A DNA stretch of 64,000 bases. It comes from Amedibacterium intestinale. GTDB lineage: Bacteria > Bacillota_I > Bacilli_A > Erysipelotrichales > Erysipelotrichaceae. Shown one piece after another: positions 8,802 through 16,892 of this stretch. The stretch lies in contig NZ_AP019711.1 in NCBI RefSeq assembly GCF_010537335.1, positions 1,054,001 through 1,118,000 on the forward strand, given 5' to 3'. The position numbers and the translations under genes were made by a program. Position 1 is the first letter of the stretch, and every line of letters starts with the position of its first letter. Below the pieces are notes generated by a model. That model made no database searches. It worked only from the letters and a program-made list of their open reading frames with translations, and had not been told where the DNA came from.

Positions 8802-8882
8802 CCACAAGTTATTTTATTGTCCTTTGTTAGTTTTACCACACGTAATTTTACAAAGCCCATTTTATACTTCTTTTTGTTTATT
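8802..8882 (-). repeat. right imperfect inverted repeat of the insertion element
   Basis: On the minus strand it carries TAAACAAAAAGAAGTATA, TAAAATTACGTG, AAAGGACAA and TGTGG in the same order as 6307-6400. The spacing of the inner blocks is conserved (11 nt between TGTGG and AAAGGACAA on both sides). Confidence 0.65.
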
Positions 8883-8896
8883 AAAACGAAAACCCT

Positions 8897-10528
8897 TTAT
8901 TCTACACCTATGATAAAGCTATATACCGGTTGCATACCATTGTTTACTTCAACTTCTACATCAAATTTATCTTCAATGTACGCAGCTACTTCTTCAGCTT
9001 CTTCTTCATTTATATCTTCACCATAGATAAGCGTAACAATTTCACTTTCATCATCCAGCATACGATCCAGCAACTGACGTGTTGTTTCCATTTTATCTTG
9101 AAGAGATACAATGATATCTTTTTCTAAGATACCCATGTAATCTCCAGATTTGATTTCCATACCTTCAAATGTCGTATCTTTGATTGCATACGTAACCTGT
9201 CCTGTTTTTACCATAGAAACAGCTTCCTTCATTTCAGAAAGGTTTGTTTCAAAGTCAACATCAGGATTAAACATAATACATGCACTCAATCCCTGTGGTA
9301 TTGATTTCGTAGGAATAACTTCAATATTTTGATCTTCACATACAAGAGCTGCCTGCTGTGCTGCCATAACGATGTTAGAGTTATTTGGTAAAATAATGAT
9401 ATGTTCTGCATTTAACTGATGAATTGCCTCTACGAAATCTTCTGTAGAAGGATTCATTGTCTGGCCTCCGCTAATCACATAATCTGCTCTTAGCTCTTTA
9501 AACATATCTTTTAATCCATCACCTGCCGCAACAGTAATAATTGCATATTTCTGTCTAGGTTTTTCTTCCTTAACTTCTTTTTCTACAGATGCATTCATCA
9601 TAATTTCTTCATGCTGTTCCTGCATGTTTTCAACTTTTAATTTCGCAAAACTTCCATAACGAAGCCCCATATTCAATGCATCACCAGGAGTTAGTGTATG
9701 CACGTGAACTTTTACAATATCATCGTCTCGTACACATACAATAGAATTTCCGATTCTTGCTAAAGAATCTCTTAATGTTTCTTCTTCAAAAGTACGCTGT
9801 GCACTTTCACTTAAACGAATAATAAATTCTGTACAATAACCATATTCTTCACTTTCAAGTGCAGCACCAGCTACTTCTTTACTTTCTTTTGCTTCTTCTT
9901 TTTCAATTACAACGCCTTTTAATGCAGATACAAAGCCTTCAAAAATTGTAACTAAACCTGCACCACCGCTATCAACTACACCAACTTCTGCAAGCACTGG
10001 CAATAATTCTGGTGTACGATCCAGTGATTTTTTCGCTTCATCCAGCATTTTTTCCATTACCTGTAAGCATGTGACATCTTCAATAGATGTCGCATAAGCA
10101 TATGTATAGTCCGCAGCTTCTCTAACAACGGTTAGGATCGTTCCTTCTACAGGACGCATAACAGCTTTATAAGCAACTCTTGATCCCATTACCAAAGCAT
10201 TGGCAAGCTGAAAGCCGTTTACTTCCTTCATGCCATCCATACCTTGATACAATCCTCTAAAAATCTGTGATGTGATAACACCAGAGTTTCCACGAGCTCC
10301 CATCAAAAGCCCCTTTGACAACACTTTCGCAATATCACATACATCTTCACTTGAGCAAGCCAAAGCATCTTTTACACCTGCATTAAATGTCAAAGACATA
10401 TTTGTTCCAGTATCACCATCAGGCACTGGAAAAACATTTAATGCATCAATTTCTGTAAATTTATTAGAAAGATTGTTGGCTCCGCTAGCCAGCATATCTT
10501 TGAATATATGTCCATTTATCATTTCCAT
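8897..10528 (-). CDS. fakA: fatty acid kinase ATP-binding subunit (DAK2/DegV-like, YloV)
   Basis: 543 residues. The N-terminal Dak phosphatase/kinase domain (about 8-200) has the diagnostic DALNVFPVPDGDTGTNMSLTF, in which the Asp residues hold Mg-ATP, and an ARGNSGVI segment. The middle and C-terminal parts (about 300-543) match the YloV/FakA organisation, ending in a DegV-like region. With a fatty-acid-loaded FakB partner it phosphorylates exogenous fatty acids for phospholipid synthesis. No fakB is visible in the window. It is 10 bp downstream of the Asp23-family gene, the usual YloU-YloV pairing. The insertion element lies immediately beyond its stop. Confidence 0.93.
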   Translation of the reverse strand: MEMINGHIFKDMLASGANNLSNKFTEIDALNVFPVPDGDTGTNMSLTFNAGVKDALACSSEDVCDIAKVLSKGLLMGARGNSGVITSQIFRGLYQGMDGMKEVNGFQLANALVMGSRVAYKAVMRPVEGTILTVVREAADYTYAYATSIEDVTCLQVMEKMLDEAKKSLDRTPELLPVLAEVGVVDSGGAGLVTIFEGFVSALKGVVIEKEEAKESKEVAGAALESEEYGYCTEFIIRLSESAQRTFEEETLRDSLARIGNSIVCVRDDDIVKVHVHTLTPGDALNMGLRYGSFAKLKVENMQEQHEEIMMNASVEKEVKEEKPRQKYAIITVAAGDGLKDMFKELRADYVISGGQTMNPSTEDFVEAIHQLNAEHIIILPNNSNIVMAAQQAALVCEDQNIEVIPTKSIPQGLSACIMFNPDVDFETNLSEMKEAVSMVKTGQVTYAIKDTTFEGMEIKSGDYMGILEKDIIVSLQDKMETTRQLLDRMLDDESEIVTLIYGEDINEEEAEEVAAYIEDKFDVEVEVNNGMQPVYSFIIGVE

Positions 10529-10538
10529 AATTATCTAC

Positions 10539-10898
10539 CTACTTCATTACCTTAACATCCTGAACATAGACATTTACTTTTTTAAATTCCAGTTCCAGGC
10601 TTTTTTCCAGTACATATTTGATACGAGTCTGTACTTCATGTACGACTTCACTAATTTTCACTCCATAAGAAACAACGATATATACATCTAGTTCCAAAGC
10701 ATCTTCTTTTTTACGGACTACAACACCTTTTGCATAATTCTCTTTTTTCAAAAGTTCCGCAATTCCATCTTTCAGGAATTTCTGTGACGCCATACCAACA
10801 ACACCATAACACTCACTAACTACTCCACCAGCCAAAGATGCAATAGCATCAATAGAAATATTGATATTTCCATACTGTGTACTTTTAGAAATTGACAT
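10539..10898 (-). CDS. Asp23/Gls24 (YloU) family envelope stress protein
   Basis: 119 residues covering a single Asp23 domain. It has the typical opening (NINISIDAIASLAGGVVSECYGVVGMAS) and the central DVYIVVSYGVKISEVVHEVQTRIKYVLE. The family forms membrane-associated cytoplasmic proteins linked to envelope stress. A strong AAGGAGG precedes the ATG. It is the first gene of a two-gene unit with fakA, driven by the promoter at 10924-10953, which lies after the end of the ftsQ gene. Confidence 0.92.
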   Translation of the reverse strand: MSISKSTQYGNINISIDAIASLAGGVVSECYGVVGMASQKFLKDGIAELLKKENYAKGVVVRKKEDALELDVYIVVSYGVKISEVVHEVQTRIKYVLEKSLELEFKKVNVYVQDVKVMK

Positions 10899-10923
10899 AA
10901 TATTCCTCCTTATATCAATACTT

Positions 10924-10953
10924 ATTATATCAAACTTTCTTTCAAAAAGCCAA
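10924..10953 (-). promoter_or_regulatory. promoter of the Asp23-fakA unit
   Basis: TTGGCT (10948-10953) and TATAAT (10924-10929, with TG extension as TGATATAAT) are 18 bp apart, about 30 bp before the Asp23 ribosome site. Confidence 0.75.
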
Positions 10954-10973
10954 GAAATTAAAAAATGATATCT

Positions 10974-11756
10974 TTATTTAAAAGAACTGCAGTTCTCTGT
11001 TGTTAAAGATTCTGTCTGTGCATCCATAAAAACACATACTTTTTTTCCTTTTAAATCTTTTAAAGCACTCTTATAAGCATTTAAAAGTCCTAAAGAGTCA
11101 TAGGAAGCATAAATCGTATTGCCATCCTGCATTACAATTTTTACCATATGTTCATCATAACTCTCTTTATGTGGTAAAATCTCTGAAATCATGGATATCA
11201 TTTCACTTTCAACCTCTTTGCCACTTGTCCGAAAAGCTTTTGCCAGATTTTTCAACTCTTCTTCAGAAAAACCATCTATATACGGAAAATAAATAATAGA
11301 ATTCAAATTTTCTTCTTTTATTTCTTTAGAAGATCCATCTTCCAATAAAAGATAACTCTTATCATTTGCTACATAATAGCCTAAAATTTTCGTTTCTTGT
11401 ATCGCAATACTTACTTCCCCATGAAATGTTTTGTCTACTTTAACATCTTCTATTAAATCATTACGCTTTAATTTCCATTCCAGCAAGAAAGATGGATGAA
11501 GTAAATTTCGGCTTTTCTCTGATACATTTGCCAATTGTTTGATTTGATCTTCCGTATAAAATTGATTTCCTGTAATTTTCAGCACCTTTATTTTAGAAAC
11601 ATCACTGCCAAAATAAACTATACCAGCAACTATCAGGAACGCTAACACCATCATTCGAATTTTTCTATTTCTTCTTTTCCTTTTTTTCTTTTTATTCTCC
11701 AGTTTCAAAAACTTTGCTTCTACATCATCGTATAAAAGATTTTCTACTTCTTCCAA
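10974..11756 (-). CDS. ftsQ: cell division protein FtsQ/DivIB
   Basis: 260 residues. A short basic cytoplasmic segment (1-33) precedes one membrane helix (about 34-51), then a POTRA-type domain starting VLKITGNQFYTEDQIKQLA (about 55-125) and a beta domain (to about 250). FtsQ/DivIB scaffolds the divisome with FtsL and DivIC and couples it to septal wall synthesis. The start is TTG at 11756, with GGAG 8 nt upstream, and overlaps the end of murB by 13 nt; the next in-frame ATG would delete the cytoplasmic tail. Confidence 0.88.
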   Translation of the reverse strand: MEEVENLLYDDVEAKFLKLENKKKKRKRRNRKIRMMVLAFLIVAGIVYFGSDVSKIKVLKITGNQFYTEDQIKQLANVSEKSRNLLHPSFLLEWKLKRNDLIEDVKVDKTFHGEVSIAIQETKILGYYVANDKSYLLLEDGSSKEIKEENLNSIIYFPYIDGFSEEELKNLAKAFRTSGKEVESEMISMISEILPHKESYDEHMVKIVMQDGNTIYASYDSLGLLNAYKSALKDLKGKKVCVFMDAQTESLTTENCSSFK

Positions 11757-12646
11757 TTAAACATCTCCACTTCACAACGCAATTCTATTCCGGTTTGTTC
11801 TTTTACTGTTTTTTGAATTTTTTCAATTAACGCAAGAACATCCTTCGCTGTGGCATTCTCTTCGTTTACGATGAAATTAGAATGTTTCATAGAAACCATA
11901 GCACCTCCGATTCTAGCTCCTCTTAGCTGTGCTTCATCAATAAGCTGCCATGCCTGTTTTTCAACTGGATTACGAAAAGTACTTCCTGCACATGGTTTAT
12001 TTAAAGGCTGTGCATCCATTCTTCGTTTTCTGCGGGAATCCATCAAATCTCGAATTTCTTTTTGATTTCCTTCATTTAATTTGATTCTACATCCCAAAAC
12101 GACCCAATCACTATGCGTTTGAAAAATGGAATGACGATAAGCAAAGTCCAGTTCCTCTTTTTTCATGCATGAAATAGCACCATCTTTATATACATAAACT
12201 TCCTGTAAAACAGCCGCCATATCACTTTTATATGCACCCGCATTCATATAAACTGCACCGCCTACAGTTCCAGGAATACCACTGGCAAATTCTAGTCCGC
12301 TAAAAGAGCGCTTCATGGCTTCATGTGCCAAAAGAATGATGCTGCATCCAGCCTGCGCCATAACACTTCCATCTTCTTCAAAATAAAAATCACTCATATA
12401 ACGGTCTAAACAAATTACAGCGCCATCAAAGTCATCGTCACTGCATAAAATATTACTTCCTTTTCCAAATATCTTCCAAGAAATATTTTCTTCTTTTAAA
12501 ATCTGCAGTATGCGTAAAAAACAGATTTCATTTTTTGGATATATGAAATATCGACAGTTTCCTCCTATACGAAACGTTGTTCGTGTTTTTAAGGACACCT
12601 GCTCTTCCACATCTGCATAAGTATCTAAACGTTTTTTTACTATCAT
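11744..12646 (-). CDS. murB: UDP-N-acetylenolpyruvoylglucosamine reductase
   Basis: 300 residues, the size of type II MurB. The FAD-binding part has TTFRIGG and GKGSNILCSDD; GLEFASGIPGTVGGAVYMNAGAY is the classic substrate/FAD loop; PCAGSTFRNP carries the catalytic serine region; and AQLRGARIGGAMVSMKHSNFIVN is the C-terminal motif. It reduces UDP-GlcNAc-enolpyruvate to UDP-MurNAc in the cytoplasm. It sits 13 bp after murG and overlaps ftsQ, so the four genes ftsW-murG-murB-ftsQ are probably one transcript. Confidence 0.96.
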   Translation of the reverse strand: MIVKKRLDTYADVEEQVSLKTRTTFRIGGNCRYFIYPKNEICFLRILQILKEENISWKIFGKGSNILCSDDDFDGAVICLDRYMSDFYFEEDGSVMAQAGCSIILLAHEAMKRSFSGLEFASGIPGTVGGAVYMNAGAYKSDMAAVLQEVYVYKDGAISCMKKEELDFAYRHSIFQTHSDWVVLGCRIKLNEGNQKEIRDLMDSRRKRRMDAQPLNKPCAGSTFRNPVEKQAWQLIDEAQLRGARIGGAMVSMKHSNFIVNEENATAKDVLALIEKIQKTVKEQTGIELRCEVEMFNWKK

Positions 12647-12659
12647 TGATCCTTCACCT

Positions 12660-13730
12660 TTATTTCATTTTATCAAAAAGATCTAATATATCTTCACTGG
12701 CATTTGGTTTTCCCATTGCCTGCGCATTCTTCTTCATTTCTTTTCTTAAATTTTCATTTGACATAATCAGTTCAATTTTACGACTTAAATTTTCCGCATT
12801 TAAATCTTTTTCTTCAATCATCATGGCTGCTTTTTTATCCACCATGACAGATGCATTATATAACTGATGATTATGTGCAACATACGGACTTGGAATTAAG
12901 ATGCTTGGTGTCCCCAAAGCCGTAATTTCTGCAGCCGTTGTTGCTCCTGCACGACATATAATTAGATCTACTTTCTGTATAATCGAAAGCTGTTTTACAT
13001 AATCTACAACTTTGATGTTATCTTGCTTTATAACATCTTTCATTTCTTTATAATTGTTTTTTCCTGTCACAAACAAAATCTGATAATCCCTATTAATTTT
13101 TGGAAGAACATCTTTCATGATTTTGTTGACACTGCTAGATCCCAAAGATCCCATTACAACTAAAATCAATGGTTTCTCCATTGACAAACCCAAAGAGCGA
13201 TAATATGCCTCATCAAATGTTGCCTGTATTGCGTTTGTGGCTCTTGGATTTCCAAGAAAATATGTTTTTTCTTTTCCAAACTCTTCATAACATTTTTCAT
13301 AACAAATAATAATAGCATCCATATATTTTGCCACCATTTTATTTGATACTCCAACAACGGAATTCTGTTCATGAATCAGTGTTTTTACATGTTTTTTATG
13401 TGCAGCAAGCATAACAGGTGCACTCACATACCCTCCAAAGCCAATCGCAATATCCGGTTTAAATTCATCTATAATTTTCAATGCTTTGCGATACGCATTC
13501 GCCATCAATACCAAAGCTTTCATTTTATTCACTACACTGCCGCATAAACCACTGGCATGCAGTCCTTTAAAGGCGTATCCATGAGCCGGTACTTCACTGG
13601 CTTCCATTCTATCATCATTTCCAACAAATAGAATCTCTATATCCGAATAACGTTTTTTAGCGGCATCTGCCAAAGCAATTGCCGGATAAACATGTCCTCC
13701 GGTTCCTCCAGTTGCTATCAATAATCTCAT
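12660..13730 (-). CDS. murG: UDP-GlcNAc:lipid I N-acetylglucosaminyltransferase
   Basis: 356 residues from the ATG at 13730, chosen because AAGGAG lies 7 nt before it; a longer frame from 13748 has no site. The GT28 hallmarks are ATGGTGGHVYPAIALA at the N-terminus, IGFGGYVSAPVMLAA, HEQNSVVG, VMGSLGSSSVNK, and RAGATTAAEITALGTPSILIPSP in the donor domain. MurG adds GlcNAc to lipid I on the inner face of the membrane to give lipid II. Confidence 0.96.
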   Translation of the reverse strand: MRLLIATGGTGGHVYPAIALADAAKKRYSDIEILFVGNDDRMEASEVPAHGYAFKGLHASGLCGSVVNKMKALVLMANAYRKALKIIDEFKPDIAIGFGGYVSAPVMLAAHKKHVKTLIHEQNSVVGVSNKMVAKYMDAIIICYEKCYEEFGKEKTYFLGNPRATNAIQATFDEAYYRSLGLSMEKPLILVVMGSLGSSSVNKIMKDVLPKINRDYQILFVTGKNNYKEMKDVIKQDNIKVVDYVKQLSIIQKVDLIICRAGATTAAEITALGTPSILIPSPYVAHNHQLYNASVMVDKKAAMMIEEKDLNAENLSRKIELIMSNENLRKEMKKNAQAMGKPNASEDILDLFDKMK

Positions 13731-13796
13731 GTTATCACTCCTTGACATGTATTATACCATGTATCCTCTATATTACGACACATAAAATCTGTTTTT

Positions 13797-14879
13797 TTAC
13801 TCTTCATTTGCAATACTCATCAATAAACCCATAGAACCCATCATAACCATTAAAGAACTTCCTCCATAAGATACTAAAGGCAAGGTAATTCCCGTCACAG
13901 GAAACAAACCTACAACTACACCTAAGTTGATCATAACCTGTATCGCAAACAAGGAAACCAAGCCAATAGCTACATAGCATAAATATGGATCAAACGTATT
14001 TTTAGCTATCTTTACTCCCTGATATATAATGGCAACAAACAATCCCAAAAGCAATACACAGCCTATAAATCCAAACTCTTCTGCAAAAATGGCAAAAATA
14101 AAATCTGTCTGCGGTTCTGGAAGATAAAAATGTTTCTGCATGCTATTATCAAATCCAGCACCTAAAAGACCTCCTGGTGCAATCGCAAAAAGAGATTGAA
14201 TAATTTGAAATCCTGTGCCTAATGGATCTTTCCATGGATCTAAAAAAGAAGTAATTCTTGCTAAACGATAGGGTGCACTTAAAATAAGACCACTAAGACC
14301 AGCTACTCCTAGAAGGCCAATACGAACAAAATAAGAAAGAGGCGCATCAGCTGCAAGCACCATGACAACAACGGAACAAACCATAACCATGCCACTTCCA
14401 AAATCCGGCTGTAAAAGAATGAGTCCAAATCCAAGTCCTACAAGTAAAAAAGGAACAAGCAAATCTTTTTTAAAAGTTTTAATGCGATAACGATTAGAAA
14501 GAAAATCTGCTACATATAAAATGATCGCAATCTTAAAAAATTCAGAAGGCTGAATTAGAAATGATCCTACACCAAACCAGCTTCTGCTTCCATTTCGAAG
14601 TACACCAATTCCCGGTATCAAAACAAGGATTAAAGATGCTGTACAAATCCAGAAAATAACTTTTATATATTTTCGAAGCTTACATAAAGAAATACGACTT
14701 GCTACATACATCACTACAAAACCAAGCAATGCAAAAATTATTTGTCGATTCATGAAATAATGAGCATCTCCAAACTTTGCCTGTGCCCATAAACGAGAAC
14801 TGCTTCCCACCATCGCAATCCCTATACAAAGTAAAATAACAAGCTCTATACATAAGGTTCTGCATTTCTTAGAAAACAT
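13797..14879 (-). CDS. ftsW: SEDS-family septal peptidoglycan polymerase FtsW
   Basis: 360 residues with about ten membrane helices. SEDS signatures are present: LLQPDFGSGMVM with the catalytic-loop Asp, GAGFDNSMQKHFYLPEPQTDFIFAIFAEEFGF, and the C-terminal GITLPLVSYGGSSLM. Adjacency to murG-murB-ftsQ supports FtsW rather than RodA. FtsW polymerises lipid II at the septum with its class B PBP. The gene is the first visible in this dcw segment: the usual mraY and murD do not lie upstream, where a sortase gene sits instead. Confidence 0.92.
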   Translation of the reverse strand: MFSKKCRTLCIELVILLCIGIAMVGSSSRLWAQAKFGDAHYFMNRQIIFALLGFVVMYVASRISLCKLRKYIKVIFWICTASLILVLIPGIGVLRNGSRSWFGVGSFLIQPSEFFKIAIILYVADFLSNRYRIKTFKKDLLVPFLLVGLGFGLILLQPDFGSGMVMVCSVVVMVLAADAPLSYFVRIGLLGVAGLSGLILSAPYRLARITSFLDPWKDPLGTGFQIIQSLFAIAPGGLLGAGFDNSMQKHFYLPEPQTDFIFAIFAEEFGFIGCVLLLGLFVAIIYQGVKIAKNTFDPYLCYVAIGLVSLFAIQVMINLGVVVGLFPVTGITLPLVSYGGSSLMVMMGSMGLLMSIANEE

Positions 14880-14996
14880 ATTCTACACCTCTTTCTTTAC
14901 TGTATGCATATCACTGATACTTCATAACATAAATAAAACTTTCTGTTTAAAAACACCAATATCTCCTGCACTATTCTTCATTTTCTTTCCCATAAC

Positions 14997-15036
14997 AAAA
15001 AAACAAAGAAATACTCTTTTGAATATTCCTTTGTTC
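14997..15036 (-). terminator. intrinsic terminator after sortase B
   Basis: AACAAAGGAATA / TATTTCTTTGTT pair on the minus strand and are followed by a T-run. It lies 14 nt past the sortase stop and separates it from ftsW. Confidence 0.92.
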
Positions 15037-15049
15037 CTAATTTAAACAT

Positions 15050-15832
15050 TTATTTGTTTTTGATTTCATTTAAACGTGCATGCAGCAAATAGCGAAGTTC
15101 ACTAGACTCTCCATTTCTTTCATAAGAACAGGTACTTAAGCTGACAATATGATCCTTGCTGCTGATTTTTACATCTCGCTTAAAATCTGACTGCTTCTGT
15201 ATCATATCCAAATATTTTGCATACTCTTCTTCACTGGCATATTGGGTATCATAGGAAGAAGAAGTACTTGTTGTTGTATGAATACTGAAAATATCACATT
15301 TGTATATTTTATCAGGCGTATAGATATATAAATATGGATGTGTATCAAAAAATTCCTTATCTTTGAATTTTTCAATATGAGTAAACATCGTATCATGCCA
15401 CATATTATGCCCATAAATGATCGTATTCTCATCTTTAAAATCTTTCTGTGCATTCGCATCTATAAAGATTGCACCAGAAGAATATGGCTGTTTATCAGCA
15501 CCATGTGTCAAATAAAAAGAATTATCACTTCCATGTACCACTGGATAATTAATTTTGGTGCCAGGAATTTGAATCCACGCAACAATTTCTTCATTCTTTT
15601 TCTTCAAATCGTTCCAGTTGATATCTAAAAGTCCATCATCTTTTTCATCCACATTCGCAACTTTTGCCAGCTCTGTATTTGCTTTATCTTCTTTATATGC
15701 ACCATAATAAATTGTTACCAACTGATAAGCAGAATACACAAAGACTCCTAATGCAATGATCAATAAAAAATTGTATAGCATACGTTTCCACATCGGAATT
15801 TTTTTCTTTTTCTTGCTTACTTGCCTGCTCAT
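15050..15832 (-). CDS. class B sortase
   Basis: A 260-residue membrane-bound cysteine transpeptidase. A basic N-terminus and one helix (about 15-38) lead to the sortase barrel. The catalytic triad is readable: H142 in IIYGHNMW, C235 in SLSTC, and R247 in SELRYLL. The long segment between the His and Cys (DTMFTHIEKFKDKEFFDTHPYLYIYT) is typical of class B. Such sortases attach haem-uptake, pilus or other proteins carrying NPQTN- or (S/P)PxTG-like signals; the GH101 protein of this window ends in an SIKTG-type signal and is a possible client. The gene is monocistronic and has its own terminator. Confidence 0.92.
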   Translation of the reverse strand: MSRQVSKKKKKIPMWKRMLYNFLLIIALGVFVYSAYQLVTIYYGAYKEDKANTELAKVANVDEKDDGLLDINWNDLKKKNEEIVAWIQIPGTKINYPVVHGSDNSFYLTHGADKQPYSSGAIFIDANAQKDFKDENTIIYGHNMWHDTMFTHIEKFKDKEFFDTHPYLYIYTPDKIYKCDIFSIHTTTSTSSSYDTQYASEEEYAKYLDMIQKQSDFKRDVKISSKDHIVSLSTCSYERNGESSELRYLLHARLNEIKNK

Positions 15833-15900
15833 AATATCCTTCTTTCTGTTTCTTTAAATTTGTGTTCATTTTATCATATTTATATTTCTTTTGCTATATA

Positions 15901-15929
15901 TTGACATTATACTATAAAGGTTTTATACT
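15901..15929 (+). promoter_or_regulatory. promoter of the sdpR-sdpI-ABC operon
   Basis: A consensus TTGACA (15901-15906) and TATACT (15924-15929) with exactly 17 bp between them, followed directly by the palindromic operator. Confidence 0.9.
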
Positions 15930-15930
15930 T

Positions 15931-15952
15931 CATTTAGATAACCATCTAAATG
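15931..15952 (+). promoter_or_regulatory. palindromic operator, probable SdpR/ArsR binding site
   Basis: CATTTAGAT-AACC-ATCTAAATG is a perfect 9-bp inverted repeat that begins one base after the -10 box and spans the expected transcription start, before an ArsR-family gene. This is the expected place for an autorepressor site. Confidence 0.8.
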
Positions 15953-15966
15953 AAAGAGGTGATGCC

Positions 15967-16236
15967 ATGCACATGCAGGATACTTTTAAAGCACTAAGTG
16001 ATCCTACCCGAAGAGAAATTATTGCACTTTTAAAAGATGGCAAGCGAAGTGCCGGAGATATTGTTGCTCATTTTCAAACAACAAATGCTACCATATCTCA
16101 TCATCTATCGATTCTCAAACAGGCAGATCTTATTAGTGATGAAAAAATAGGTAAATATATTTATTATGAATTAAACACAAGTGTACTGGACGATATGATT
16201 GGCTGGTTCACATCATTGAGAGGTGAAAAAAAATGA
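15967..16236 (+). CDS. ArsR-family autorepressor, SdpR-like
   Basis: 89 residues from the ATG at 15967 (GAAAGAGGTG site); an upstream frame to 15862 would run through the promoter and is rejected. It has a winged HTH with DTFKALSDPTRREIIALLKDGKRSAGDIVAHF, then the recognition helix ATISHHLSILKQADLI and the wing DEKIGKYIYYELN. There are no metal-binding cysteines, which fits the SdpR/autorepressor branch rather than a metal sensor. It overlaps sdpI by ATGA. In Bacillus subtilis SdpR is sequestered by SdpI when toxin is present, inducing the operon; the same logic is inferred here. Confidence 0.87.
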   Translation: MHMQDTFKALSDPTRREIIALLKDGKRSAGDIVAHFQTTNATISHHLSILKQADLISDEKIGKYIYYELNTSVLDDMIGWFTSLRGEKK

Positions 16237-16892
16237 AAAAGAAAAACATTATCTTCTTGATTGGATTTATTATGATGCTTCTAATTTGTTTATGGTTTTA
16301 TCCAAAGCTTCCTCAGCAAATACCAACACACTGGAATGCACAGGGGAAAATAGACAGCTATTCTGCCAAGTCCTTTGTATTTATGCCATTAGCTATTTAT
16401 CTTTTAGGATGGGGATTAATTCCTTTTACGGCCAAAATTGATCCTAAAAAAGAAAACTATAAGCGATTTTACAGCGTACAAACGCTAACACAAACGATAT
16501 TATGCTTCTTTTCTGTTGTTATCCTTGCGATGACTTTAATTGCAAGCTATCATCCAAAAGCCATCAATGCGAATTTCATTATGTTCCCCCTGCTGGCTCT
16601 TTTGTTTATCGTCATTGGAAACAGTATGCCAAAAATTAAATTCAATTATACATTCGGCGTAAAAACACCATGGACTTTAGCAAACGAAACCGTATGGTAT
16701 AAAACACATCGTTTTTCTGGAAAGGTATGGGTCATCTGTGGCTTTGTCGTTCTTGCAGGAATGTTTCTTCCTTCAAAATGGATTCTATCCTTTCTTCTTG
16801 GAGTTATTTTAACTTCTGCACTTCTTCCCTTTATCTACTCTTATTTAAGTTTTCAAAATGCCACACAAAAGAAAGGAAATAAAAAATTATGA
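16233..16892 (+). CDS. SdpI-family immunity/signal membrane protein
   Basis: 219 residues with about six membrane helices. The N-terminal DUF1648-like part contains LPQQIPTHWNAQGKIDSYSAK, and the C-terminal SdpI part contains FGVKTPWTLANETVWYKTHRFSGKVWVICG, the family signature. SdpI protects cells against the SDP-type peptide toxin and acts as receptor for its repressor. The gene is translationally coupled on both sides. No sdpABC toxin genes are present nearby, so it may give resistance to a foreign peptide. Confidence 0.88.
   Translation: MKKKNIIFLIGFIMMLLICLWFYPKLPQQIPTHWNAQGKIDSYSAKSFVFMPLAIYLLGWGLIPFTAKIDPKKENYKRFYSVQTLTQTILCFFSVVILAMTLIASYHPKAINANFIMFPLLALLFIVIGNSMPKIKFNYTFGVKTPWTLANETVWYKTHRFSGKVWVICGFVVLAGMFLPSKWILSFLLGVILTSALLPFIYSYLSFQNATQKKGNKKL

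Larger units (their letters stand above)
6307..8882 (+). mobile_element. ISL3-family insertion element (boundaries approximate)
   Basis: The interval between the deacetylase stop and the convergent fakA stop holds three plus-strand ORFs: a DUF6431-like zinc protein, an ISL3-type DDE transposase and a 54-residue coiled-coil protein. It is flanked by imperfect inverted segments described separately. I could not find a convincing 8-bp target duplication, so the exact ends are unresolved; the inner TGTGG/CCACA pair (6396-6400 and 8802-8806) is one candidate for the true tips. Confidence 0.75.

Noticed and set aside
6396-8806. Simple insertion with 8-bp target duplication at TGTGG/CCACA
   Set aside because: The 8 bp outside each tip differ (CTTTATGC against AGTTATTT), so I could not confirm these as the ends.
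14900-14995. Possible 23-codon ORF (MGKKMKNSAG...) between sortase B and ftsW on the minus strand
   Set aside because: It follows directly on a terminator U-run without a ribosome site; likely the untranslated leader of ftsW.
15862-15966. Longer N-terminus for the ArsR-family gene
   Set aside because: The extension runs through a consensus promoter and operator; the ATG at 15967 has a good ribosome site and family-like length.
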